NCBI GenBank assembly: GCA_033964015.1 | Contig: CM066913.1 | Location: 30,951,577-31,015,576 of the forward strand | Source of the DNA: Scolanthus callimorphus | Lineage: Eukaryota; Cnidaria; Anthozoa; Actiniaria; Edwardsiidae | Length of the DNA stretch: 64,000 nucleotides | Direction of reading: 5' to 3' | In this document: positions 45,721-57,299 of the stretch, in pieces | Layout: each line of letters opens with the position of its first letter | Position numbering within the stretch: position 1 is the first letter of the stretch | The notes under the pieces: generated by a model | Seen by the model: the letters and a program-made list of their open reading frames with translations, nothing else | Databases searched by the model: none | What the model was told of the DNA's origin: nothing | Translations under genes and position numbers: made by a program

Positions 45721-45896
45721 TCCCCAAAACTCACTCGGTGCATCGAAGAAATTTCAACTTAGCAATTTATTATATTTCATATTCAACATTTATTTTTATT
45801 TTTATATTTTAGAGGATTTTTATATTAATGTTTAGTTCTTTATCATAATTTTTGGCAGTACCTTTAGAAGATTGCAAAAGCTTTCGAAATAAATAG

Positions 45897-46190
45897 AGGA
45901 TATTACATGGTGGGGCGAAGATATGAGTTTTATTTTCGAGTGGCAAGAAAGCGCAGCGAATGAGTAAATTTGTTTTTTGAGACGAGAAAATTAAACTCAC
46001 ATCTTCAAGCCACCGTGTTATTTTTTTTTATTATATAGACAAACCAGAAAAATTATTCCAAATTGATTTTCAAGCACTTTTGTTTTGAACGATATGAGGA
46101 TATGGAAAATATGTTACTCAGGTCCCGGATGTAGCTATGAGACCTACGAGTGACGTATATTTCCCAGTAAAACACTCGTATCTATATAAT
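45897..46190. repeat. Double foldback
   Basis: GATATTACATGGTGGGGCG pairs near 46000. TTATTATATAGA at about 46030 pairs with TCTATATAATAAA near 46180. Same architecture as 23015-23540. Confidence 0.65.
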
Positions 46191-46748
46191 AAACCTGTAT
46201 ATCTAAATGAAAGATCTTGAGTCAGAAGAACATATTCGAAATACGTTTTTTTATACGTTATTCCTGTGGCGAGGCATCCTTTCGTAGAAGTTCTGAAATT
46301 GTTGGGATTCGTTTAACCAGGGTGATAAGGCCTAAATTTTGTATTGAACAATAGGGGAGCGCTTTACGCCGTTTTAATAAAATCTTAGTTTGAACTTCCC
46401 TCCAGAGAGAATAGCCTGAAAATTTGGTTAAAAATAGCTAGCCCTACAAGTCTACGAGGTTTTGCTTTGATTTGTGATCAATTTGGCAAATAATAAAATA
46501 ACTGAAACCAATTTTTCGAAACTTTTCTTTTAAACTGAATCCTGGCATTCACTTTTGACATTGGTCATCACCTGCAGTGGTCGTAATAATCATCTTGGGG
46601 GAACAACTGAGACTACTCTAGTCTCATTTATGAAGGTTTTAATGTGTTGCGGGCCAAACCAATCGGTAGCTTTTATAAAGAAATTCGTGTTTGAATGAGA
46701 TCCACTCGAGCTCCGCGCCGGCCGCCATTTTTTCTCTCAGAGCAAAGC

Positions 46749-46772
46749 CATCATCATCATCATCATCATCAT
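46749..46772. repeat. (CAT)8 microsatellite
   Basis: Eight perfect CAT units in non-coding sequence. Confidence 0.95.
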
Positions 46773-47159
46773 TTTTACATTTTTGTATGTAAAAAAGCCA
46801 GCATTGGATATTCTCAGCCCATTAATCCATTTTAGCTGTAATATTTCTGGTATGTTTACAGCATCGTGGAATGGCAAACTTTCGCTTCCTAATTCTTCAA
46901 AACGTATCGTATAAATTTATTCAGGTAGTTTACAAACATTCTCCGGTGCAATAGCGAGGGAGAGTTTAGAATTTAGGGTTTAAAATCCAAGAAGCTAAAA
47001 TGGAGATATTTTTTGAAAAATAAATACCCGCTGCATAGCTAACTTAACTACGTCGCGACATTCCTTTCAAACATTATGAAGCGGTCTTGACAAAACATGC
47101 TTTTTGAGACACAACTATCCAAACGAAACTATTCTCACGATTTGAATCAGTTTTGACTA

Positions 47160-47245
47160 AGACCTCTGTCCCGGCCAGGATTTGAATGCGGACCACGGTG
47201 ATGGCAGTGACTCAGCGTTACGGCGGTGGGTCTACCCTGCTTCCC
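47160..47245 (-). repeat. Possible tRNA-derived SINE head
   Basis: On the minus strand, TAACGCTGAGTCACTGCC and, 14-16 nt later, TCCGCATTCAAATCCTGGCC resemble A- and B-box parts of a tRNA-like promoter (TTCAAATCC). It does not fold as a convincing tRNA. SINE identity is inferred. Confidence 0.3.
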
Positions 47246-47551
47246 TAAGACGAAGGAGTTTTCGACAGTCATCTCAAACTTGCTCTAATGCAAAGTAGAC
47301 GCACAATTTACACATAATTTCGACAAATAATAATTTTGATGGTCAGGTAAAGTGACTACAAAGGTAGGATTCTTGCAGATAAAGCAAAATGGAGGCCATT
47401 TGTGATATGCACGACTAATTGTTCGGCCTAATAGCATTAGATAAAACGTTTCTATATGTTGGCCAGTGAATGCCTTATAAGGCTATCGAATGCAGTACTA
47501 GAGGAACCAATGGAAACTTCTCGCGATGACGTTTTATCATAACATGCAGGG

Positions 47552-47634
47552 TATATATACTAGCTAATACGGCCTCTAAAGTTATCGGCTCTGAGGAGTG
47601 TTAACAACCAAGTCAAAAGAAGAAGTTCTGAAAG
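47552..47634 (+). promoter_or_regulatory. TATA promoter and 5' non-coding exon of peptide gene 3
   Basis: GGGTATATATAC at 47550, then CTCTGAGGAGTGTTAACAAC and donor TTCTGAAAG|GTAAGATAAAG at 47634. It is homologous to the promoters of 2a and 2b (minus strand there). The flank 47.37-47.55 kb matches 15.0-15.18 kb inverted. A 4.1-kb intron to 51742, filled by an antisense BEL/Pao relic, would join it to the leader exon. Confidence 0.6.
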
Positions 47635-47874
47635 GTAAGATAAAGAAAATTTCTCAAACCCCACTCTTCTTGTGGTCTTGTCGTGGATTTAGGAAATGAG
47701 CATACCGATTCGATCTGAGAGTAGAACAGTAGAACATAATATGTTCTAATTCTTGTGATTGCTATATTTCCGACATCCTCCCGGGCCAGCAAGAATGTTC
47801 CAAGTTTATACAATTAAAGTTACAGTTACAGTTATCATTGTTAAAGTTTAGAAGTTGGCACCAAATCTAGTCGA

Positions 47875-48144
47875 CTATAGCTGGTTTATAAGTTCTGCCT
47901 GGTCTTCTTGCCTAGTTAAGTAACGCGATGTGCTCTTGTCGTTGTGAGGTGCCATTGGGACTCGCCAAGCGAGTAGCCATCCAGCCTTGCTTTCCATGGC
48001 AGCCAATGTTTCGCCATTGACCTTTATAATTCTGGACGCCTCATCGAATAGTTTGCTAAACTGATCATTGCCGATTAAAATGTCAATGTTAAGGTTTCCG
48101 GCTGTGTGCAAGGGATCGGCTATTTTTAGGGACGTGTCATTATT

Positions 48145-48179
<35 letters not shown>

Positions 48180-51100
48180 GGGCTCCCATTTTTTTCAAAC
48201 AAGGCATGAAAAAATTAGGACCCTCCCCTTGAACATAACCAAAAAATGTGACCCTCCCCCAGTCGTAGGTAAAAAAATTGGGACCCTCCCCATGCAATCT
48301 ATTTCTGAAAAACTGGTTAGATAAACTATTGTCCAAGTGATGTAATGTCTCTTTCATTCTTCTTAATAACAGAACTACTTCTTTCTTACTTCTGTCATGC
48401 ACCAGTCAATTGACATCACAGCTCCCCAATTTAACATTCACTAAGTGTTAAATGTTACTATTTTCGCGGTCACCATGGACATGGTCGTTGTTAAAGCTCC
48501 AGGCCCCCGGGACAATTTTGCAACATGGCGAAACGCGCCTTTATTTTGATGAAACGCATTTCATCAAGCCTCCAGAGAAAAATTAACGTTTTATTTTCTG
48601 CGTGTAGTAAAAAGCCTGTTGGTTTTATTCTTCACGCGCTACAAATTATTATTATTCATGTGCGTGAAGCGCAGCCCAAAAACGAATTTCTATGTAACTT
48701 GTAACGTCGAACTCACTACTTTGGAACATATTGACTGCCAACCAGGCGTATCCCTGGAGGGCTTTTGGGGGTTTTCATTTGTCCTTGCCAAGATACACAT
48801 GCTTGTAACGACATTCGTACGCATTCCATTTAAGCACCACAAGCGTATTGTTTTCTTTGGGCAAGTTCTCTACCGGAAGATTAGATGTCATTCCTTATTG
48901 CGCGCGAAGCGCGCCAAAAATTTCAACATAATGAGTGAAATAAAACTAGAAAATGATATAGAACTCGTTGCTGGAATCTCTCTTTCAAGGCTTCAGGTTT
49001 CTTTCAAGGTTTCTTTTAAGGCTCTCACTTGCTCAAAATGAAGTGATCCCTCCCAAAATCCTCCGACCTCGGTCCTTAAACCAATATATTTTCGCACGGT
49101 AATCGAACGTCTCAGGGTTCAACGTTAATTCCCCGTTAATGCCCCGCTGAATATTCCTGCTATAGAAGGCCCTTCCGTAGATTAATGTGTCAAATCCCCG
49201 GCTGACCGCGTTACTTTCCCGCCCTGTCCAGGGGGTGGGGGCCGGGGTGTCAATGGACTAGTGCATAAGGAACCGCGGTTATTATTCATCGCCTCGATTA
49301 TTTACGTTAGTATGTTTGGTAATACACGGCTAAAATGCAGTACAATGATTAACGTTATCCCACATCTCCCGTCCCCTATTTGACCTAGTACTGTAGACAT
49401 TTTACAGAAAAAAACGGGCTCGGCGCCCAAATTTTGATAAACGTTTGTTTGCTTGTTTATCGTTTTTTGTTTGTTCATCGCATTTCATCAAGCCTCAGAG
49501 AAAGGGTAGATGAATATGTTTTGTGTACGGCATAGTAAACAAAGCCTGTCAGGAGCTCAAGAAGTACACTACCTCAACTATATAGGTTATATCATTTATG
49601 CGCACAACTGCGCTCCGCAAATGACGAAGTTATTTATATTCATTTGCGCGAAGCGCGGCCCAACGGACGAATTTCTATGCTTGTAACGTCGAAAACTCAC
49701 GCTTACCTAAGGGGTCTTCTTTCAAACATATAGTGACTTGCCTTCCAGGCCTATCATTTGCAGGGGAATTTTGGGAGAGTTTGATTTTCTTCGTCAAGTA
49801 AGTTGTTCTTGTCAACGGTAGTTGACAAAGTTTTAATGGAGAATTTGCTGAAATAACCACTATCGCCATTTCTTTTACCCTCTTCATCGTCCAAATGTTG
49901 CTGAAAAAAATTATGACCCTCCCCAAACAGGAGTGAAAAAAACTTGGAGCCCTCCCCCCAGCTAAATAATGACACGTCCCTTATCCCCTCTAAATCAGAT
50001 GGTAACTTGTTGTGTTTGATGGTGGTGGGAACGGAGGACAGATGAATAGCGTAACTAAAGCTGAGCACTTTATATGTTCTTTAAGTGCAGTTTCCACAGG
50101 TAAGGTGACCACCTCGAAAGATTTTCGGCTGCTTTTCGAGGTACCAAAGTTTGTGATATCTAAACTCGCTTCCCGATGTATGAAGCTCTAGCTTGTCTTT
50201 TAACTGCTGGGTGATAAAGGTTCTGTGTGAGCCTGTATCGAACAATGCACGCGCTTGGTACTGGTGTTGGAGTCCTTGACGGTTATTATTGCTGATGGCA
50301 TCAAGATGTACTCAGATTTGAAATTTTTCATCCATGTTGATTTGTTCCTACGTGTTGCGTGTTGGAATCGGAGGGAATGGACTTCTTCTCGGTTGATTCG
50401 TCGAATGCATGTAGTTGGAATAGCGCGTTCTTCATCATCGTTGCATCGTTGCGTATGGTGTTTCTGTCTGCATTTTAGGCATCGCCCCTTCACATAGCAG
50501 TGAACTTGAGTATGTTTGAAACCCAAGCAGTTGAAGCATCGTTTTGTTCGCTCTAAGAATGCTCGCCCGTCACAATACACACAGGGTCTCGGTTTGCTTG
50601 TAAATGGTGTCGGGTGTTGGTTGGATAAAAGTGCATCGGCTGTTGGAATGCGGACTAATCTTCTGATGTGAATTCTGATGTGTTCGATTGATTTGCTGAT
50701 TTAGTTGCGTGACTTCTCTCTCGACTTTCTATTTCGCTTCTGAATTCTCTCCTTAGCTCGTCCAGGGAATTGTCTGCTGAGGGATGTTAGCTTCGAATGT
50801 TAGCTTCGTAGGTATCACAAAAGCTCCTAGGCTAATTTAGCTCGGTTGATGGTGCAGGGAAATTCAACATGCATTCCATGTGCGCGTTTATCAAAATTGC
50901 TTGCGCCCGAATCGTTCTTTGAGTAGTTCGATAGCTCTTTGGTAATTTCCTGTTGTCAAGGGCAACCCGGATATTGCGCGCGCTGCTTCTCCCGTCAAAA
51001 AATATGTCATGATTTCGATGTCGCTTAGTTCACTGTTCTCATCAATGGTTGCGCTATAGCTGTCCCAAAATGTTTGCCATTGTAACGGGTTACCATCGTA

Positions 51101-51310
51101 AGATTTGATGGTTATTTTTGGTAAATGAACGCGTCTTCTATGGGAGTCGCCATGTGCGCTTGAGCTGTTAGTTGTGTTAATATTATGTCTCACCGGTGAT
51201 GGTTGCTTGTTGTTGATAAATTTCGTAATCTTCAGTTTCCATAATGCAATGTTATCTTGGGCCACAAGAGCTTCTTCGGTGTTACAGTCCATGTCCTCAT
51301 CTGGTGTGTC
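47875..51310 (-). pseudogene. gag-pro: BEL/Pao gag and protease, interrupted by GGGACG copy D
   Basis: Gag is at 51292-50891: VHLPKITIKSYDGNPLQW, FWDSYSATIDENSELSDIE, AARAISGLPLTTGNYQRA (DUF1759-like). After a frame-damaged stretch comes a CCHC zinc knuckle pair at about 50560-50480 (CFNCLGFKHTQVHC, CLKCRQKHHTQRC). The protease follows with FDTGSHRTFITQQL at about 50225, then PTTIKHNKLPSDLEG. Copy D is inserted here with a TTA/TAA TSD, after which IADPLHTAGNLNIDILIG and ESKAGWLLAW continue to 47875. Several frameshifts and a stop are present, and RT and integrase are missing. Confidence 0.75.
48129..49980. mobile_element. GGGACG TIR element, copy D (1.85 kb)
   Basis: Complete, same orientation as A. 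It is flanked by TTA at 48126-48128 and 49981-49983. A G-run of about 29 lies just inside the left end. Precise removal restores the BEL/Pao protease reading frame (EGI | KIADPL), proving the element borders and the 3-bp TSD. Confidence 0.85.
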
Positions 51311-51763
51311 GAGTAGAAATAGGATTTGATCTCAAGCTCGCGCTTAGAAAGATGCATGCTGATTCTTGCAGAATGAGTTAGCTGATTCTTGATTCTACGC
51401 GCGCAATGCATCATGGGACTAGAGCACTTGACTGTTTTCCCTGCGCTTGCGAAGAAGAAATTGCTTGACAGAAAGAAAGTATTTTTACTGAATCAATGTA
51501 TAATAAATCAATTGTTGAATTCGTTTTTTTGTGATCTCCAGCATAAACAATGTCTCGCCAAGTGGATCGGCGTCTCGATATTGTTTATTCTGGACATCAC
51601 AAAAACCTCATCCAATAATTGCTTATAATCAATGTCTCTAAAAGTCATATTTTTCGGCTGATTTAAAATGATTGTCTATGAGAATGTAAGGCGTATAAAA
51701 AGTTAAATTCTTGTTGATGACTTATGTTTTTGTCTCTTGCAGGTACATTGTTTGGCATTCAAT

Positions 51764-52342
51764 ATGAAACATTTTATCTGTGTTTTGGTTCTTTTTGCAC
51801 TCATGAGCTTGGTATTTTCCTCGCCTATAAACAGTGACGAAGGTAATATGTGTGTAGAATATAGGTAGCTCAAATGAAATATATATAAGGGGTAGGGTTT
51901 TCAGGCTGGAAGCCCAACACTACAACACTCCCCCCTCCCCCTGGGGCCCAACACTACAATTTAGGCTACTGGCTAACACTACAATCACGATAACAAGCAA
52001 CCTTTTTGCGTTGGTTTGTTTGATTCTTTTATGGTTTTACACATTTTCCTGTAGGCCAGAGTGGTCAAGTTTCCTCCGACATATTTGACTAAAATAGCTG
52101 CACGTCTTTTGGTCCTTGTCAAGTTATCTCTCTAAGTGTACGCCTGCTACAATCTAACAATGTTTTTTTCTACAGAGCCCTTGGCCTTATCACGGCGAAG
52201 ACTGTCTTGTAAATGTGGTGATCATGTCGGAAATATTATTTCGCGGACAGTTGCCCTCCATATTGGAATGAAAACCATTGCTCCGCGTTTGCCGGAATTT
52301 GCTGTTACTGACATCATCATGAAAAACTTTAATTACAAATGA
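51764..52342 (+). CDS. Secreted peptide precursor, gene 3 (frame-shifted paralog of 2a/2b)
   Basis: The leader exon is 51764-51842 (exon from 51743 after TCTCTTGCAG), donor GAAG|GTAATATG. The intron is 333 nt with acceptor TTTTTTTCTACAG, and the second exon 52176-52342 ends in TGA. 79 + 167 nt give 81 residues. The leader is close to that of 2a/2b and the dibasic site is kept (RRR). The second exon is homologous to theirs at the DNA level, but after C-x-C a small indel shifts the frame. The other four cysteines are lost, and a different open sequence of about 40 residues continues. Part of the intron (TTTCCTCCGACATATTTGAC) matches the gene 2b intron. Either a decaying pseudogene or a new peptide; the open frame and intact splice sites leave both possible. 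Confidence 0.55.
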
Positions 52343-53550
52343 ATTATGATGTTAACCTAAAGCCTTAAAATATGAATTATACCAATATATTTAATCTCTT
52401 GATGACAAGATTCTTAATTTTAAGAAATATAAGAATAAATAATTATGGAATAATAAAAAGCAATTATGCAATTAGTGTTATAATTACTTAGGCCCCATTC
52501 CACGCGATGTTCTTTATTCTTTGCGTTTTCAAAAAAAAAAAAAAACGCGTCCACCTTAGCGTTTTCGAAACGTTTCTGCCCGTCCACACGAATATGCTGT
52601 ACATATCGTTTTGAAAATGATAGCCTGCTCGCAGGCGTTGGAGAGTAGTTTTCGGTCGAGGAACGCCAGTTTGATTTCGCGTGGCCGCCATCTTGGATTT
52701 GCGACAAAATGCGATTTTTTGTCACATTTATAACGCTGACCCAAAAATGCGCTGGACCTAACAGCGAGACTGATCCAAATACAAAGACACTTATACCAGA
52801 GGAGACAGGAGCGGAAAGATAATCGAAATTTATCCGAGGAGTGTTCGTACACTCCCCTCTCCCATAACTTCCATTACTTAAATTCAAAACTATTCAAAAC
52901 ACTAATTACTCAAACTCCCATTATTCAAATCTCGCAATACTCAAAGAGGTTTATCACATTAAGACCAAAATCCAGGGCTCGCTGACAATCTTAATTTTTG
53001 AATTTTCAATTTTAGAAAAGCAGGAAAGTTAAACAGAATAGGCTATACATAGTAATATTCACTACAAGGAGGAGGCAATATTTCTCTTGAGAGAATAATG
53101 AAAAGATGACGTCATAATTTCACTTTGCCTTACCCCTCCCCTCTTTAAGGTGACGCGGCTTGGCTATAACCGGAAAAAAATGTCTACAATGTCTACAGAT
53201 TATTTCCTTCAAATTTCATGCTTGTATCACAATCAGAACAATTTGGCCATTTTCCGGATGGACATACTGTGATGAAGTCTTCCCAAAATATTGACTTTCT
53301 GAGGTTACATAAAGATACATAACGATGTATGTGTGATAGATGGACTAGGATGAGCCTTTACTATCATAAAAACACCGACCCTTCTCCCCTCTCTATATAC
53401 GCGGGGAGTCCTATAAGGTGCCTCCTTGGGTTTTTTGGCCCCGGCGCCAATATCGATACTTTGCGGGAGTGCAGCGATCAAACCGATATTTTTTTCCAGC
53501 TATACACTGGAAATACCGACCCTTCTCCCCAGTCTCCCTCTTCCTCTCCT
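52343..53550. other. Non-coding with a dispersed repeat block
   Basis: At 52630-52735 it carries, inverted, the block also found in the Crypton (CTCGCAGGCGTTGGAGAGTA, CCGCCATCTTGG). A poly-A run near 52530 lies beside it. No gene recognised. Confidence 0.45.
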
Positions 53551-53960
53551 GAATGGCTCCAAAATGCCGCTCCAAAAAGCTAGATTCTGATAAATCAACG
53601 GTTCCGTAGGGATTCGACATCGAGCCGGCCCAGGATGCACTGGGATTCAAATGATTGTTTACGGTTGCTATGGCATCGAGTTGATCCACAATACTTTCTG
53701 GGCAAGCTCCATGTCGGATCCCTACCACAGGGAATTTCTGCAGAAACTCATCCATGGGAAAAGCTGAATTTCCCATGGTAGAAGAATGGGAAGTGTTCGG
53801 ATTGCCAATGACTATCCATGTGAATTCCAAACACTTCCCATGCGTGTGCCTTGGGAAATTCAGTTTTTCCAATGGATGAGTTTCAGCAGAAATTCCCTGT
53901 GTACGGAACCGTTGATTTATCAGAATCTAGCGTTTTGGAGCGGCATTTTGGAGCCATTTC
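53551..53960. repeat. ~410-bp near-continuous hairpin
   Basis: GAATGGCTCCAAAATGCCGC at 53551 pairs with its complement ending at about 53957. The inner arms CAGGGAATTTCTGCAGAAAC and AATGGGAAGTGTTCGG also pair, with only a short loop near 53800. The stem is about 190 bp with few mismatches, so it would form long double-stranded RNA if transcribed. It explains the 153- and 67-codon frames. Confidence 0.75.
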
Positions 53961-54339
53961 AGTTTGGATCAACTTCAAACTTGGTATAGATGTGCTTTGA
54001 ATATCCATCTGAGTGCGATGCGATAATTTTTTCGGGGCGAAAAAAATTCGAAAATTCGAGGGTTTTTTTTCCAGAATGGTGCAAGGGGCCGGAAGCTGCA
54101 TACCTTGTGAAAGGATAATGGAAGGAGGAGCGAGTGAATGATTTTCATTGAACTGTGGGAACGCCAGAATCAGCTTGGAGGGCTGTTATTCTCCCATAAC
54201 ACAACTCAGGAGATATTTTTCCATTTTCCTGGTACTTGCACTCCATAAAAAAGCTCCACTGCAAAAAAAAAAGCTCGCTTATCAACCAACCATAAAAATA
54301 GTACTATAATAATCTTCAGCGTTTGGCCTCGCTGGAACT

Positions 54340-54690
54340 CAAACATCATGTTAAATATTTAGGAGTACTTATATAATCAACCACCTAAGCTGGAAAAGCC
54401 ACATTGACTTCATAGCCCTCAAAATCAGCAAAACTTTAGGCATCATTTCAAGACTCAGACACTCTGTGTCTTTTAGCATATTAACTAGCTTATATCGATC
54501 CTTGATATTTCCATACATATCCTATGGCTTAGTTGCCTGGGACGCGCGGCTAAAACCTATACAAACAAAATTATTGTGCTTCAAAAACGCGCCTTACGTA
54601 GAGAGATCGATTTACGCGCACTATTTTGACGCAAACAAAATAACCGAAAACAAGTTCAAGGCGGTCAGCATTTTTTGTGCCAAAACGTAG
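54340..54690 (+). pseudogene. LINE reverse transcriptase C-terminal fragment
   Basis: It reads KHHVKYLGVLI, then in a second frame SWKSHIDFIALKIS-like sequence and SFSILTSLYRSLIFPYISYG with LVAWD. This matches the thumb/C-terminal region of CR1/Jockey-type RT ('YLGV-x-ID...Y-x-x-L-x-x-P-x-x-x-YG-x-x-x-W'). Frameshifts and stops break it, and nothing else of the element is recognised. Confidence 0.65.
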
Positions 54691-54816
54691 GCCCGAAAAC
54701 ATACCATGTAATTGAAAGGGCTTGTGGACAAACCGAGTGACAAAACATTTGATTTTATCACCAAGGCAGTCAAGACTCACTTTAAACCGAAGCCAGTGCG
54801 TGTTTACTATTTTCAC

Positions 54817-55850
54817 TTGGGAATAGTGTGCGACATATAAGATATAAATTTACATAATCAATACAGTTGGTTTTGAGATCTCGCGCCAGATGCCGCTTTC
54901 TGGTTCCGCTCCTCAACACGGCCAAGACTTCCTTCAAATCCACCTTCAAGAATAAATGTCTCCTCCTTCTTCGTTTAAATCTCTTCTCCTTTCCCGTGGG
55001 CTCGAGTTAAGTATTATTTGGTGCTATTTTGGCCTGGCTTGTGGTCGCTTGGCTCGGTGCGTTGTGTTAAATGTGCTTCACTTTATGTTATTCGGCTATT
55101 AGCTTAAAACCGGAGTTTGTTCTATTTTGTTTTATAGGTTTCCAGTGGAGCCCATGTGCTTTGCCTGTCGCATTTCACTCTGTTCACTCGTTCTTAAACT
55201 GTCCTGAGTTCGTCAGAGTTTGGCCAGTTATTACGCAAGATTACGACCACACGCGTCTCCCGTCGGTGTTTCGGGACATTCCACTCTCACGAGCTCTACT
55301 TGTTTCTGGCATCTTTCGTCGTTCATAAAGAAACTCGCCGGAACAGAACTCGGCTACTGCTCGGGAAAAGTAGAAGTAACGAGGTGTATTTAGTGTGGTA
55401 GGTCCTGCATTCTCGTGTCACATTTCCTTATCCGCGTCATGAACTTTTATCCGGAGTGCTAGTCAGTTTGTTTACATGTTTGGATTGCAACATCAGTATA
55501 TCGTTTGCTCTTCGCCTATACATGGAAATATAGACGTCTGTGGGTTGCAGATTCGAGAGCCTTTTTGTACATAACGTTGTGTGCATTTATGTCTTCTGTT
55601 TGCTTTGTAGTTTGTTGGTTTTGTGGCTTCTGTGTGTTTGTCCGCGTTTTGCTGGCAGGCCCGACTCACTGGGTTGTATCGTGATTTTTTATTGTCAGTC
55701 GCCTGCAGTTAGCGTTAGGCTCACTTTGTGTACGCTGGCTGTTGTATGTTATTTTGGTAATACCTCGTCGCAATTATGTCCTTATGCCGTAATTATGTCG
55801 TAATTATGTGTCTTATTATGTGCGTTACGTGGTGCGAGGCAATTTATATG
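54817..55850. other. Mixed non-coding; start is a dispersed repeat
   Basis: 54817-54890 (TTTCACTTGGGAATAGTGTG ... TTGGTTTTGAGAT) recurs at 58967-59040. The rest holds two open frames of 85-87 codons rich in Cys/Leu/Val with no recognised family. Confidence 0.4.
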
Positions 55851-55854
55851 GCTT

Positions 55855-56595
55855 GTTTGTGTCACGGACCGCAAGGAGGGGGGTACAAGAGGATGAACGT
55901 ACCGCACGTAGTGCGAGGAGATTTACCGCACGTGGTGCGAGGAGATTTACCGCACCTGGTGCGAGGCAATTTATATGGCATGTTTGTGTCAGGGACAAAA
56001 ATTTTAGACCGCAAGGAGGGGGCACAAGAGGAAGAACGTACCGCACGTGGTGCGAGGAGGTTTACCGCATGTGGTGCGAGGCAATTTTTATGGCACGTTT
56101 GTGTCAGGGACAAATTTCAGACCGCACGGAGGGGGGTACAAGAGGATGAACGTACCGCACGTAGTGCGAGGAGATTTACCGCACGTGGTGTGAGGAGATT
56201 TACCGCACCCGGTGCGAAGCAATTTTTCTGGCACGTTTGTGTTAGGGGCACAATCTTTAGACCGCAAGGAGGGGGCACAAGAGGAAGAACGTACCGCACG
56301 TGGTGCGAGGAGGTTTACCGCATGTGGTGCGAGGAGAATACCGCACGGGGTGCGAAGAGGGAGGGGAAGGACAGGGTGGAGCTATACCGCACGTGGACGA
56401 GGAGGATACCGCACGTGGTGCTAGGAGGGATGTACCGCATTGGTGCGGTGGGATATGTGCCATATGTAGGAGGGATAGTGTCGCACGCGGTGCGTGGAGG
56501 CATGTACTATATACATCTGGCGCGAGAGGATGGTGTCCCACGCGGTGCGTAGGGGTCATGTACCGTATGTGCGTAGGGGTCATGTACCGTATTAA
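55855..56595. repeat. GC-rich minisatellite with higher-order structure
   Basis: The basic unit is TACCGCACGTGGTGCGAGGA (about 22-24 bp), repeated more than 15 times. Blocks TGTTTGTGTCAGGGAC and GACCGCAAGGAGGGGGCAC recur about every 120-130 bp. The unit contains the palindrome CGCACGTGGTGCG. Because units rarely contain stops, long frames exist on both strands, including 258 codons at 55776-56552. I treat these as spurious. Confidence 0.85.
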
Positions 56596-56966
56596 AAAAA
56601 AAAAAATGGAACCTTTAATCCCCTTCGATGACTGGGGGGGTCCATATCAAGAAAGTGCTGTCGTTTTTATGGCAAACCCGCGCGGGTTGCCTGTGGTGTT
56701 TAAAACGTAACTCAGGCCCCTCAGCGGGGGGTAAAAACAAAATGGCGACCAAGAGAAGGATGTTTCTCGAGTATCTGCAAGTTTTGGTCAATTTTCCTGC
56801 TTTTTCGCTAAGATATGAGGAAAAGTACTTACAGACCTTCCAAATAAGGTAAGGGGGATTTCCTAATAAGGAAGTTTTGCAACGTCGGCAAAACGACAGC
56901 TTTTGGCGAAATTTTCTTGATATGTGAAAACAGGATCTCTGCAGACATAGTCTGAATCCTGGTCAT

Positions 56967-57099
56967 CGAAGGGTTGGGTTCCCTGTGTTTGGCTTTTCTT
57001 TGCTATATTATTCATGTATGCCATATCTCCCTTTGTTCGCCAAGTTATCCAAGTTAGGAGTTGAGTGTTCATTCCTTACACAGGGAGCCCAACCCTTCG
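56967..57099. repeat. Hairpin
   Basis: CGAAGGGTTGGGTTCCCTGT pairs with ACAGGGAGCCCAACCCTTCG across about 90 bp. Flanks show no further pairing that I can see. Confidence 0.6.
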
Positions 57100-57299
57100 T
57101 TGGACCTGTTATAGTGTATATATGCGTCGACCCATTCTGTCATGGTTTTCCGCGTGTCCGTCGTTGCACAGGCAACCCATGATCAGTTTTATAGCGGAGC
57201 GAAATGAGAGGTTTATATCTTGGGAAGGGATGAACCTAAGACAACCGCGCTTGGGTGAAGTTCCCTAAGGAACAAGGGGGTGCAACAGCACTTGGTCAT

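Noticed and set aside
47160..47245. Possible functional tRNA gene
   Set aside because: Only box-like segments are visible. Acceptor and anticodon stems do not pair convincingly, so it is listed only as a possible SINE head.
55776..56552. 258-codon open frame, the longest in the window
   Set aside because: It lies in a minisatellite whose units lack stops in several frames on both strands. The protein is a repeat of the unit, with no domain or splice evidence.
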